A stretch of 64,000 nucleotides of DNA, taken from assembly GCA_965250105.1 (NCBI GenBank), contig OZ252290.1, positions 1,736,001 to 1,800,000 on the forward strand, in the 5' to 3' direction. This document shows, piece by piece, positions 15,959-24,917 of the stretch; the stretch's first letter is position 1; each line of letters opens with the position of its first letter. The translations under genes and the position numbers were made by a program. Under the pieces are notes generated by a model. That model was not told the origin of the DNA. It was given only the letters and a program-made list of their open reading frames with translations, and searched no databases. Source of the DNA: JBCBSK01 sp965250105. Its GTDB lineage: Bacteria > Pseudomonadota > Alphaproteobacteria > Rhizobiales > Tepidamorphaceae.

Positions 15959-18208
15959 TCACAGATCGATCACGATCCGGTCGCCCTTCGCGCGGGAGCA
16001 GCACAGCGTGATCTTCGTGCGCCGTTCCGCGTCGGAGAAGATCTGGTCGCGAGCGTCTTGCTCGCCTTCCAGGAGCCCCGCCGTGCAGGCTCCGCAAATG
16101 CCGTAGCCGCAGGAAACGGGAATATGAATGCCGCGCCGCGACAGTTCGCGCGCGATCGTCTGTCCGGGTTCGATACGCAGGCGCTCGCCGCTCGACCCAA
16201 GGATCACATCGAAGGGGGCGTCCTTCTTGTCCGATCCGAACGCTTCGGAGTAATAGCGCGCCGGGTCGATGCCGCCTTCGATGGCCCAGTCGCGCACGGC
16301 CTTCATGTAGGCAAGCGGGCCGCAGGTCGCGACACCCGTGCCCGTCGGCCGACCCGTTGGCGGGGTTTTCAGCCAGTCGATATCGGTATGGATGGTCAGG
16401 GGCCCACCCTGCAAGGCGCGGATCTCGTCGGCATAGATGGCCTGGTCCTCGCTCTTGACCGAGTAGTGCATCTCCCAGGAAGCGCCAAGCTGCGTCAGGC
16501 GCCGGGCGAGCGCGACGATGACGGTGATGCCGATGCCGCCGGCGCACAGAATCATGTGCGGCAGATCTTCCGGCACGAGAAAATTGTTGCCGGGGCGCGA
16601 CACGGTCAGGCGCTCGCCGAGCCGCAAGGTGCCCACTTCCCGCGACCCGCCCGTGCCGTCCCGCGCCACCTTGACAGCCACCCGGTACCGCCCTTCTTCC
16701 GGCAGGTTGGACAAGGAGTAAGGGCGCACACGCGTCGACGGCAGGCGAAGCTCGATATGGGCACCGGCGGACCAGTCTGGCAGCGGCGCTCGATCGGGCA
16801 GCTCCAGGCTCAACTCAACGATGCCGCCGGGGAAGTCGCGGAGGCCGGTGATCTCGACCTCCTGCCACCAGTCCTCCGGCCCGCCCACCGCCGGGACATG
16901 GGGCGGCATGTTGGGCATGGGCGACAGCGCGACGAGGCGGTCTTCCGAGGGCAAGGGTTCCGGCCAGCTTTCGGCCACGCGCGTCCGCTGCTGCTGCATC
17001 AGGGCGGTCAACGGGCCATATCCCGACTGCGACCAGGGGCAGACGGTGATGCAGACGCCGCAACCGTTGTTTTCGTTGAAATACGGCATGCAGCGATCGA
17101 AATCGAGATGCCATTTCCGCACCCCGCGAACCATCTGCTTGTCTTCATAGATGGCGTTGGACGGACAGCTCTCGCGGCACACCCGGCAGTTGGCGCACAT
17201 GGTTTCGACACCGAAGTCGACCGGCTCGTCAAAGGCCAGGGGCAGGTCGGTCAAGACGACGGCCAGGCGCACATTGGCGCCATGGCTCATGGTGATGAGC
17301 GACGTATGCCGCCCCATCGTGCCGAGACCGGCATTCACCGCCAAGGGAACATGCATCACCTTTTCCGGCGCATTTCCAAGATTGGTGTCGGCTTCGGCCC
17401 GCCAGCCCAGCGACCGGATGTGTTCGGCGATGTCGAGGGCCGCATGGCCGACGTCATAGTAGCCTTCCAGAAACGAAACATTGGCGTCCAGATGGGGGAG
17501 GCCGAGGAGCGTCTCACGATCCATCGGCGCGGCGACGACGATGGCATGCGGCAGAACATCGTCATAGGGCGCGTAGACCGCCTCCTCGACGACGGGAGTG
17601 CAGCCGACATGGGTCGCGCCGGAAGCCATGGCGAGCTGCTTGATGCTATCGGCCATGGCGGCGGGATCGGGCACGTCTTGCTTGATGCGCGCGATCGGCC
17701 CGGTCGCGCGGCGATTGTCCCATTGCACCCGCGTCAAGGCCGCGGCCGCTCGGGGATGCTGGAGCAGCGCGAAGGCAAAATTGACAGCGCCATAAACCTT
17801 GTCGAAGCTTGTGTGGTAGAATTTTTCCAACCGTCGCGGCGTCTCCTCGCCGACACCCGCGAGCGTCAGCCCCGAGAGCGGTGGGTCGCGGTAGACGAGG
17901 GTCTTGCGTGGCGAGGGAAAACGTCCCTGACGCATGAAGCGCGCCTTGAAAGGATGCGCCTTGTCGGCCGGGCGCGGCGGGATCTTCGGCCCCTCGGCAA
18001 GGTGCTGATCGCGACGAAGCTTCGGCCCGACGGGCAGGTCTTCCGCTTCGATGGTGCGGCCGGCTTTTTGCTGCCTCCGGTGCCAAGCGCGAAAGATACG
18101 CCCGGGTCCGTGCGCCACGGCCAAGACCATCAAGGTCGACAGAACGGATGTCATCCAGCCGCGTATCTGGGCGACATGCGCCGCCACCGTGCCTTCGTAA
18201 TGCGTCAC
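15959..18208 (-). CDS. Reductive-dehalogenase-type cobalamin/Fe-S protein fused to an FMN/2Fe-2S reductase
   Basis: 749 residues from a GTG at 18208 preceded by GGAG at 6 bases; a TTG at 18304 and an ATG at 18154 are alternative starts. N-terminal two-fifths: a QueG/RdhA-like cobalamin fold with NAGLGTMGRHTSLI and VLTDLPLAFD. Then come ferredoxin-type clusters CANCRVCRESCP (Cys 338, 341, 344, 348) and Cys 373, 383, 386, 390 (ending CGVCITVCPW). C-terminal part: an FNR-like reductase with RPYSLSN (flavin) and GGIGIT, then a plant-type 2Fe-2S domain with SCGYGICGAC plus a later Cys (700, 705, 708, 736). This is the layout of self-sufficient NADPH-dependent reductive dehalogenases (BhbA, NpRdhA). 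No Tat signal is visible; a hydrophobic stretch lies at about 19-34. Substrate unknown. Divergent from a LysR gene. Confidence 0.82.
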   Translation of the reverse strand: MTHYEGTVAAHVAQIRGWMTSVLSTLMVLAVAHGPGRIFRAWHRRQQKAGRTIEAEDLPVGPKLRRDQHLAEGPKIPPRPADKAHPFKARFMRQGRFPSPRKTLVYRDPPLSGLTLAGVGEETPRRLEKFYHTSFDKVYGAVNFAFALLQHPRAAAALTRVQWDNRRATGPIARIKQDVPDPAAMADSIKQLAMASGATHVGCTPVVEEAVYAPYDDVLPHAIVVAAPMDRETLLGLPHLDANVSFLEGYYDVGHAALDIAEHIRSLGWRAEADTNLGNAPEKVMHVPLAVNAGLGTMGRHTSLITMSHGANVRLAVVLTDLPLAFDEPVDFGVETMCANCRVCRESCPSNAIYEDKQMVRGVRKWHLDFDRCMPYFNENNGCGVCITVCPWSQSGYGPLTALMQQQRTRVAESWPEPLPSEDRLVALSPMPNMPPHVPAVGGPEDWWQEVEITGLRDFPGGIVELSLELPDRAPLPDWSAGAHIELRLPSTRVRPYSLSNLPEEGRYRVAVKVARDGTGGSREVGTLRLGERLTVSRPGNNFLVPEDLPHMILCAGGIGITVIVALARRLTQLGASWEMHYSVKSEDQAIYADEIRALQGGPLTIHTDIDWLKTPPTGRPTGTGVATCGPLAYMKAVRDWAIEGGIDPARYYSEAFGSDKKDAPFDVILGSSGERLRIEPGQTIARELSRRGIHIPVSCGYGICGACTAGLLEGEQDARDQIFSDAERRTKITLCCSRAKGDRIVIDL

Positions 18209-18331
18209 GACAAACTCCGGCCTGCCCGGAACGGCGCGAAGGATCCGCTGTCGGCGTCCAGCGCGCCGCCTCCGTCCTCGATAGGGCTGCGCAAGGCCTA
18301 GCAAAGCACGTGATGCGCGAATAATATCGGA

Positions 18332-18351
18332 TTGCTAATCAAGCATAGCAA
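18332..18351. promoter_or_regulatory. Inverted repeat, candidate LysR operator
   Basis: TTGCTA-N8-TAGCAA lies 15 bases before the LysR gene start and upstream of the divergent dehalogenase-type gene. Size and symmetry match the T-N11-A type of LysR site. Binding inferred. Confidence 0.45.
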
Positions 18352-18365
18352 ATTGGATATCGCTG

Positions 18366-19241
18366 ATGGATGTGAGGCATCTGCGCACCTTCGTGATGCT
18401 CGCGGAGGAACTGCATTTCGGCCGCACGGCGACACGCCTCAACACATCGCAACCTGTCGTCAGCCGGACGGTGAAGGAGCTTGAACGGGATGTCGGCGTG
18501 ACGCTTGTCGATCGGTCGGCCCGCCGTGTCTCGCTGACGCGGGCCGGTCGGCTGTTTCTGGCGCGCGCCCGCGCCGCTTTGGAAAACATCGCCGCCGGCA
18601 CGCGTGAAGCGCGCTCCGGTTTGAACAATGATATCGAAACCGTTCGGCTTGGGGTATTGGTCGGCACGGCGCAGCCGTTTTCCAGCGCGCTTCTCGCGGC
18701 TTTTCGGGAGGCGCATCCGTTGGCGACCATGTCGCTCGTCACATTGACCGAACGAACGCTGGCGACGGCATTGACCGAGCGCCATGTCGATGCGGTAGTC
18801 GCGTCGAATGATTGTCTACCCGATCACCTCAACCGGCTTGAGATCGGCAAGGCCGAGATCGAGGTCTTCGTCGCCAACAGGCATCCTTTATCCGATCTGA
18901 CAGTCGTCGAATTCGATGATCTGGCTGGCGTGCCCCTGGTGCTCCCGAACCCGGACACGCATCCGATGCTGCACGATCACATTCGCGCCTTTTTCCGAGC
19001 CCGGGGCATTGAGTTGGACGTGGCGGCGGTGGCTGACGATGTTCTTCAAATGCTCTGCAAGGCCACAACGGGCGCGGCGGTGGCACTCGTGCCGGCCTAT
19101 GCCGGGCTTCAGCTTCCGGGCCTGGTCCGCCGGCCGCTCTCTCCACGCTTTTTCGCGCCCTTCTCTCTGGCGTGGATGGGCACCAGCCGGACGACGGACG
19201 CGCTGCGCGAAGCGGCGATCTCGGCTTCCGGGGCCGAATAG
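18366..19241 (+). CDS. LysR family transcriptional regulator
   Basis: 291 residues. The N-terminal helix-turn-helix at about 1-60 reads MDVRHLRTFVMLAEELHFGR, then TSQPVVSRTVKELERDVGV. The effector domain spans about 90-285, with IEVFVANRHPLSDL as the usual landmark. It is divergent from the reductive-dehalogenase-type gene, with an inverted repeat between, so it is the likely regulator of that gene. The inducer could be the halogenated substrate; this is inference. About 274 bases after the gene, up to the tRNA, contain nothing recognisable. Confidence 0.92.
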   Translation: MDVRHLRTFVMLAEELHFGRTATRLNTSQPVVSRTVKELERDVGVTLVDRSARRVSLTRAGRLFLARARAALENIAAGTREARSGLNNDIETVRLGVLVGTAQPFSSALLAAFREAHPLATMSLVTLTERTLATALTERHVDAVVASNDCLPDHLNRLEIGKAEIEVFVANRHPLSDLTVVEFDDLAGVPLVLPNPDTHPMLHDHIRAFFRARGIELDVAAVADDVLQMLCKATTGAAVALVPAYAGLQLPGLVRRPLSPRFFAPFSLAWMGTSRTTDALREAAISASGAE

Positions 19242-19515
19242 CGGTCATGAAACCATGTCGGCGACGGTGTTGGCAGCGGTTCAGCGCGCCAAGCAGGCAG
19301 ACACCTAAAACAAGCGGCTTCCACATCCCTGTTTTGTGGCGATTGTCGGCTGGACAGGCACGGTGCTCGCGACAACCGACCGTCTCCACGCGGCCAGACA
19401 CTTGGAAACTACGGCGCTCGCACTTTGTCCTAAGTCGGCATGGCGGCAAGAACGATATTCTGACCCGAAGCAATACCCGCTGGATGAGTTGGCGGTAAGC
19501 GGCGAACAAGCAAAA

Positions 19516-19605
<90 letters not shown>

Positions 19606-19771
19606 GCTACGCTTTTGGCGCGTGGCCTCGGGAAGCGGCTGTGTTACACGCCATCGCCGCGGTTCTCAAGCGCAAGCTACCGTTTTCCTGTCGACCAGCC
19701 GAAGCTTGTGTAGGGCCCGTCGCCAGGCGCAGCTTGGGATGGCATGAACGGTTCCTGCTTTCGCTGAAAGA

Positions 19772-20590
19772 TCAGTCCTGCACCTCATAGACGTTTTCGG
19801 GGCCGGGAAAGGCGCGGCTGCGGACGTCTTGGGCATAGCTTTCGACGGCCGTGCCGATCTGTTCCGTCAGACTGCCATAGGCGCGGACGAAGCGCGGCGG
19901 GCTCGGATTGAGCCCCAGCATGTCCTCGAGCACCAGGATCTGCCCGTCGCAGGTCGGCGATGCGCCGATGCCGATGGTCACCGTCGGCAGATCGGCGCTG
20001 ATGCGCGCGGCCAGCGGTTCGGCGATCGCTTCCAGAACGATGGCGAAGGCGCCGGCATCGCAGATCGCGCGGGCATCGGCCTTGATCCGCGGCCAGTCGG
20101 CCCGCGTGCGTCCCTGCGCCTTGAATCCACCCCGGACATGGAAGGATTGCGGCGTCAGGCCGACATGGCCCATGACCGGAATGCCGCGCTGGACCAGGAA
20201 GGCGACCGTGTCTTCCATATGCGCCCCGCCTTCGAGTTTCACCGCGCCGGCGCCGGTTTCCATCATCACCCGGGCGGCCGCGCGGAACGCGTCTTCCGGC
20301 GAGGTCTCGTAGGACCCGAAGGGCAGATCGACCACGACGAGGGCGCGCTCGGTGCCGCGCACCACCGCACGTCCATGGGCGATCATCATGTCGAGCGTGA
20401 CGCCGATCGTCGACGGCAGGCCGTGCATCACCATGCCGAGCGAATCGCCGACCAGCACCAGATCGACATGCGGATCGACGAGGCGCGCGGTATGGGCGTG
20501 ATAGGCGGTCAGGCAGACGATCGGTTCACCGCCCTTGCGGGCCGCGATATCGGTGACGGTGATGCGCCTGGGCGCGGACTGGATACTCAA
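19772..20590 (-). CDS. panB: 3-methyl-2-oxobutanoate hydroxymethyltransferase
   Basis: About 272 residues from a TTG at 20590. An alternative GTG at 20647 overlaps the lpd stop and would add 19 residues with no family counterpart. PanB transfers a hydroxymethyl group from methylene-tetrahydrofolate to 2-oxoisovalerate in pantothenate (CoA) synthesis. Hallmarks: ITVTDIAARKGGEPIVCLTA, LVLVGDSLGMVMHG (metal-binding Asp), VKLEGG, VMGHVGLTPQS, and TIGIGASPTCDGQILV. It lies directly after lpd on the same strand, so it may be co-transcribed. Confidence 0.92.
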   Translation of the reverse strand: MSIQSAPRRITVTDIAARKGGEPIVCLTAYHAHTARLVDPHVDLVLVGDSLGMVMHGLPSTIGVTLDMMIAHGRAVVRGTERALVVVDLPFGSYETSPEDAFRAAARVMMETGAGAVKLEGGAHMEDTVAFLVQRGIPVMGHVGLTPQSFHVRGGFKAQGRTRADWPRIKADARAICDAGAFAIVLEAIAEPLAARISADLPTVTIGIGASPTCDGQILVLEDMLGLNPSPPRFVRAYGSLTEQIGTAVESYAQDVRSRAFPGPENVYEVQD

Positions 20591-20643
20591 CTTCTGGCCC
20601 CCAATTCCCTGGCCCCGGACTACGTCGATCAGAGATAACGCGA

Positions 20644-22047
20644 TCACATATGGATGGCGCGCTTGTCGACCGCGAGCGCGGCCTCCTTGACCGCTTCAGT
20701 CAGCGTTGGATGGGCATGGCAGGTGCGGGCGATGTCCTCGCTGGACGCGCCGAATTCCATGGCGATCACCGCCTCGGCGATCATATTGCCCGCATCCGGC
20801 CCGATCATGTGCACGCCGAGAACCCGGTCGGTCTCCGCATCGGCGAGGATCTTCACGAAGCCCTCGGTCTGATTGTTCACCTTGGCGCGGCCATTGGCGG
20901 TGAAGGGAAACTTGCCGGCGACATAGGCGCGGCCGTCGGCCTTCAGCTCTTCCTCGGTCTTGCCGACGGCGGCGACCTCCGGATAGGTGTAGACCACGCC
21001 GGGAATGGCATCGTAATTGACGTGCGGCTTCTGTCCGGCCAGCATTTCGGCAACCGCGACGCCCTCGTCCTCGGCCTTGTGCGCCAGCATCGGACCGGCG
21101 ATCACGTCGCCGATGGCGTAGATGCCCGGCACATTGGTGGCAAAGCCCGCATCCGTCACGACCCGGCCGCGCTCGTCGCGGGCGACGCCAACTTCGTCGA
21201 GCCCGAGCCCCTCGGTATAGGGGACGCGGCCGATCGAGACGAGCACCGCATCGGCATCAAGTGTCTCGGCGTCGCCGCCATTTGCGGGTTCGATCGTCAC
21301 CTTGGCCGCATTCTTGGCGGTCTCGACGCCGGTGACCTTGTGGCCGAGCTTGAAGGCGATCCCCTGCTTCTGGAGGATGCGCTGGAACTGTTTCGACACC
21401 TCGCCGTCCATGCCCGGCGTGATGCGGTCGAGGAATTCGACCACCGTGACCTCGCTGCCGAGCCGGCGCCACACCGAGCCGAGTTCTAGCCCGATATAGC
21501 CGCCGCCCACGACGACCATCTTCTTGGGCACCTTCGGCAGGCTGAGCGCGCCGGTCGAGGACAGGACGATCTTCTCGTCGATCTCGACGCCGGGCAGCGG
21601 CGTCACGTCGGAGCCGGTGGCGATGACGATCGCCTTGGCGTCGAGCGTCGTCGTCTTGCCCGCGCCATCAACCACCTCGACCTTGCCGGCCGCCGCGATG
21701 CGGCCATGGCCGTGATGGGTATCGATCTTGTTCTTCTTGAGCAGGAACTCGACGCCCTTGGTGTTGCCCTCGACGCCCCGGTCCTTGAAGGCCATCATCT
21801 TGCCGAGGTCGAGCTTGGGCGTGTTGACGCCGATCCCCATGTCGCCAAAGGCGTGGCCGGCCTCCTCGAAGAGTTCGGAAGCGTGCAGCAATGCCTTCGA
21901 CGGGATGCAGCCGACATTCAGGCAGGTGCCGCCGAAGGTCGCGTCCTTCTCGACGACGGCGGTCTTGAGGCCGAGCTGGGCCGCGCGAATGGCGCAGACA
22001 TAGCCGCCCGGCCCGGTTCCGATGACGATGAGATCGTAAGAAGACAT
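20644..22047 (-). CDS. lpdA: Dihydrolipoyl dehydrogenase (E3)
   Basis: 467 residues. This flavoprotein reoxidises dihydrolipoamide of 2-oxo-acid dehydrogenase complexes with NAD+. FAD site GTGPGGYVCA; redox disulfide GGTCLNVGCIPSKALL (Cys42, Cys47); NAD site VVVGGGYIGLELGSV; FAD site 2 YAIGDVI; C-terminal HAHPTLTEA with the catalytic His. Located downstream of odhB and sucA, so the likely partner is 2-oxoglutarate dehydrogenase. Three unrelated membrane-protein genes separate it from odhB. Confidence 0.95.
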   Translation of the reverse strand: MSSYDLIVIGTGPGGYVCAIRAAQLGLKTAVVEKDATFGGTCLNVGCIPSKALLHASELFEEAGHAFGDMGIGVNTPKLDLGKMMAFKDRGVEGNTKGVEFLLKKNKIDTHHGHGRIAAAGKVEVVDGAGKTTTLDAKAIVIATGSDVTPLPGVEIDEKIVLSSTGALSLPKVPKKMVVVGGGYIGLELGSVWRRLGSEVTVVEFLDRITPGMDGEVSKQFQRILQKQGIAFKLGHKVTGVETAKNAAKVTIEPANGGDAETLDADAVLVSIGRVPYTEGLGLDEVGVARDERGRVVTDAGFATNVPGIYAIGDVIAGPMLAHKAEDEGVAVAEMLAGQKPHVNYDAIPGVVYTYPEVAAVGKTEEELKADGRAYVAGKFPFTANGRAKVNNQTEGFVKILADAETDRVLGVHMIGPDAGNMIAEAVIAMEFGASSEDIARTCHAHPTLTEAVKEAALAVDKRAIHM

Positions 22048-22099
22048 GTCCGCCTCGTGCTCTGTCGACTGTGACCCGTGATGTGCGCGGTCCGCCCGG

Positions 22100-22519
22100 C
22101 TACGTCAACCGGCCGCGCATGCGAAGATTGTAGGCATAGCCGACGATCATCGCCGCGATGGCGATGCCGACGATCAGCGGCCCGACATGGGGGAAAACCG
22201 TTTCGAGCTGGCCACTGGCATAGAGATAGACCGTGTCGATCAGCACGATGAAGAACGCCATGGCGAAGATCGGCGCGGCGACCGCCTTGCGGCGCAGCAA
22301 TTGCACCGCGCCCGCGACGTTCAGACAACCGCCGACCGCCGACATGAGCCAGTGCGGCCAGCCGATCGCGCGGATGGGGGCGAGTTCTTCTTCCGGCACC
22401 GCGTCGACGAAGCCGAGCACGGTCGCATAACCGGTGATCAGCGCGACGACGCCGAGCAGAACCCAGATCAGAATGACCCAGGCGAAGACGGGACGGCGCG
22501 TCGTCTCGGCCGCGCTCAC
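22100..22519 (-). CDS. Uncharacterised four-helix membrane protein
   Basis: 139 residues with four hydrophobic segments (about 12-32, 55-75, 82-100, 108-128) and no recognised family motif. The position between odhB and lpd is often occupied by small membrane proteins in Rhizobiales. Its start overlaps the stop of the LysE gene by 4 bases, so the two are translationally coupled. Confidence 0.75.
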   Translation of the reverse strand: MSAAETTRRPVFAWVILIWVLLGVVALITGYATVLGFVDAVPEEELAPIRAIGWPHWLMSAVGGCLNVAGAVQLLRRKAVAAPIFAMAFFIVLIDTVYLYASGQLETVFPHVGPLIVGIAIAAMIVGYAYNLRMRGRLT

Positions 22520-23136
22520 GTGCGCCCTTCGAGCGCAAGCCTCAGGCCGAAGCCGGCGAAGGCCAGCGCCACCGTGCGCCGCATCCAGCGCAAGGCGCGC
22601 TCACTGGCGAGTATCTTGTCGCGGATCACCGCCGCGAAGGCGCCATAGACGATGAAGACGGCGAAGGTCATCGCCATGAACAGGCCGCCGAGCGTCGCTA
22701 GCTGGACCATGACCGGACCGGATTCGGGCGCGATGAACTGCGGCAGGAAGGCGAGGAAGAAAGCCGACAGTTTCGGATTGAGGATATTGATCAGAAAGCC
22801 GGTGCGGATCAGCACCGGCATGCTGCGCAGCCGGTGATGGCGGGCTTCGTCGAAACGCAGCGGGCCACTGTCGCGCAAGGTCTGCCAGGCGAGATAGAGC
22901 AGATAGGCCGCGCCGATCAGCTTCAGCGTCTCGAACAGGACCGCGCTGGCATGCAGCAAGGCCGCGACCCCGAACACCGAGGCCGCGATATGCGGCACGA
23001 TGCCGAGCGTGCAGCCAAACGCGGCCGCGATGCTCGGGCCGCGTCCGGCCGCGATCCCCGTCGCGACGGTATAGACCACGCCGGTGCCGGGGATCAGGAT
23101 GACGATCAGCGATGTCAGAAAGAAGTCGAGGCCCAT
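22516..23136 (-). CDS. LysE/RhtB family amino acid exporter
   Basis: 206 residues, about six helices. LIVILIPGTGVVYTVATGIAAGRG in the first 30 residues is the family signature, followed by LIGAAYLLYLAWQTLRD (about 70-86). The family exports lysine, threonine, homoserine and similar metabolites across the inner membrane. The substrate is not deducible. It is followed by the four-helix membrane protein in a 4-base overlap. Confidence 0.88.
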   Translation of the reverse strand: MGLDFFLTSLIVILIPGTGVVYTVATGIAAGRGPSIAAAFGCTLGIVPHIAASVFGVAALLHASAVLFETLKLIGAAYLLYLAWQTLRDSGPLRFDEARHHRLRSMPVLIRTGFLINILNPKLSAFFLAFLPQFIAPESGPVMVQLATLGGLFMAMTFAVFIVYGAFAAVIRDKILASERALRWMRRTVALAFAGFGLRLALEGRT

Positions 23137-23158
23137 CGCCGCTTTCCCTTCGATGGCG

Positions 23159-23548
23159 TCAGATCAGCGCGCAACCCAGAAGCACCAAGATCGCCAGCAT
23201 GGCGACCGCCCAGATTACCGAGCGCAGCCAGGGCAGGCCGCTCACATAGGCAGGTATGTAAAGGATCCGCGCCGCGAGATAAACCTGGGCGGCGAGCGCG
23301 GTCGTTGGTGTTGTCTTGCCCGCGATAACGAGAACCACGACCGCGATGGCGAAGAGCGGCAGGGTTTCGAGGTGATTTCTGTAGGCCCGTTGCAGACGGC
23401 CGGCGATCCCGGGCACGTCACGGGCGTCGTCGCGCGGCCCGACCGTATAGCCGAGCCCGAGCTGGGCGGCACCGGGAATGGCGAACAGGATCAGTTGGGC
23501 AAGCGCCAATAGCGCGGCATAGACGAGGATATGGAGTTCCATCGTCAT
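23159..23548 (-). CDS. MAPEG domain membrane protein
   Basis: 129 residues, four helices. The MAPEG pattern is present: RLQRAYRNHLETLPLFAIAVVVL in the second segment and YLAARILYIPAYVSGLPWLRS in the third. MAPEG proteins include glutathione-dependent membrane enzymes, and bacterial members are mostly uncharacterised. It lies between odhB and the LysE gene on the same strand. Confidence 0.85.
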   Translation of the reverse strand: MTMELHILVYAALLALAQLILFAIPGAAQLGLGYTVGPRDDARDVPGIAGRLQRAYRNHLETLPLFAIAVVVLVIAGKTTPTTALAAQVYLAARILYIPAYVSGLPWLRSVIWAVAMLAILVLLGCALI

Positions 23549-23605
23549 GCCGTGCCAGCGCCTCCGTCAGACATCCATCCTGTCTCGCCGGTTCGGATCG
23601 ATCGC

Positions 23606-24859
23606 CTACAGATCGAGCACCAGGCGTTGCGGATCCTCGATCGCCTCCTTGACGCGCACCAGGAAGGTCACCGCGTCCTTGCCGTCGACGATCCGGTGGT
23701 CATAGGACAGCGCGAGATACATCATCGGCCGCGCGACGATCTGGCCATCGCGCACGACGGGACGCTGCTCGATGCGGTGCATGCCCAATATGCCCGATTG
23801 CGGCGCGTTGAGGATCGGCGTCGACATCAGTGAGCCATAAACCCCGCCATTGGAGATGGTGAAGGTGCCGCCCTGCATCTCGTCGAGGCTCAGCTTGCCG
23901 TCGCGGGCGCGCTTGCCGAAATCGTTGATGGTCTTCTCGATGTCGGCGATCGACATCTGATCGGCATCGCGCACCACCGGCACAACAAGGCCCTTCTCGG
24001 TGCCGACGGCGACGCCGATATGGCAGTAGTTCTTGTAGATCAGGTCGGTGCCGTCGATCTCGGCATTGACGGCCGGTACGTCCTTGAGCGCCGCGATGCA
24101 GGCCTTGGCGAAAAAGCCCATGAAGCCGAGCCGCACGCCGTGCTTCTTCTCGAAGAGATCCTTGTACTGGCTCCTCAGCTCCATCACGGCGCCCATGTCC
24201 ACGTCGTTGAACGTGGTCAACATGGCGGCCGTGTTCTGGGCGTCCTTCAGCCGTTGCGCGATGGTCTGGCGCAGCCGGGTCATGCGCACGCGTTCCTCGC
24301 GCGCGGCATCGGGCGCCGGCGACGGGGCGCGTGCCTGGACCGGCGCGGCGGGCGCCGCCGTGCCCCTGGCGACGGCGGCCAGCACATCTTCCTTGAGCAC
24401 CTGGCCGCGGCGGCCGGAGCCGTCAACCTGATCGGCGGACAGGCCCGCTTCCGCGAGCCTCTTGGCGGCCGCCGGGGCGGGCGGCATGTCGGTGCCACCA
24501 CCTGAGGCGGCCGGGGCCGGGGCCGGCGAAGCGGCGGCCGTTTCCTCCGGCGTTTTCAGGCGCACATCGGACGAGCCGGCATCGATCGCCTGGGCGCTGC
24601 CGCCATCGGCGGTGTGGCCGGCGCCTTCGGTCAGCGTGGCCAGCAGCGCGCCGACCTCGACCGTTTCGCCGTCGGCGACGACGATCTCGGCCAGGGTGCC
24701 CGATGATGGCGCGGGCACTTCGACGGTCACCTTGTCGGTTTCCAGCTCGACCAGCGGCTCGTCGGCATTGACCGGTTCACCCGCCTTCTTGAACCACTGT
24801 CCGACGGTCGCCTCGGTGACCGATTCGCCGAGCGTCGGCACACGGATTTCGGTGGACAT
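23606..24859 (-). CDS. odhB: Dihydrolipoyllysine-residue succinyltransferase (E2 of 2-oxoglutarate dehydrogenase)
   Basis: 417 residues. N-terminal lipoyl domain (1-77) with the lipoyl lysine in LETDKVTVEVP (Lys43). Then come an Ala/Pro-rich linker, a peripheral subunit-binding domain (about 120-160, containing AAKRLAEAGLSADQVDGSGR), a second linker, and a catalytic domain (about 190-417). The active site is ALSYDHRIVDGKDAV, with His388 and Asp392. It transfers succinyl from the E1-bound intermediate to CoA in the TCA cycle. It follows sucA by 58 bases. Confidence 0.96.
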   Translation of the reverse strand: MSTEIRVPTLGESVTEATVGQWFKKAGEPVNADEPLVELETDKVTVEVPAPSSGTLAEIVVADGETVEVGALLATLTEGAGHTADGGSAQAIDAGSSDVRLKTPEETAAASPAPAPAASGGGTDMPPAPAAAKRLAEAGLSADQVDGSGRRGQVLKEDVLAAVARGTAAPAAPVQARAPSPAPDAAREERVRMTRLRQTIAQRLKDAQNTAAMLTTFNDVDMGAVMELRSQYKDLFEKKHGVRLGFMGFFAKACIAALKDVPAVNAEIDGTDLIYKNYCHIGVAVGTEKGLVVPVVRDADQMSIADIEKTINDFGKRARDGKLSLDEMQGGTFTISNGGVYGSLMSTPILNAPQSGILGMHRIEQRPVVRDGQIVARPMMYLALSYDHRIVDGKDAVTFLVRVKEAIEDPQRLVLDL

Positions 24860-24917
24860 GTCAGCCCCTTCTCACGCTCCACGCCATGCCCCGGCGGCTG
24901 TCGCCGGCCGGCGTTCC

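Noticed and set aside
15854..18301. 815-codon plus-strand frame opposite the dehalogenase-type gene
   Set aside because: Antisense shadow; composition is Arg/His/Gly-rich with no domain, while the minus-strand frame has full domain order.
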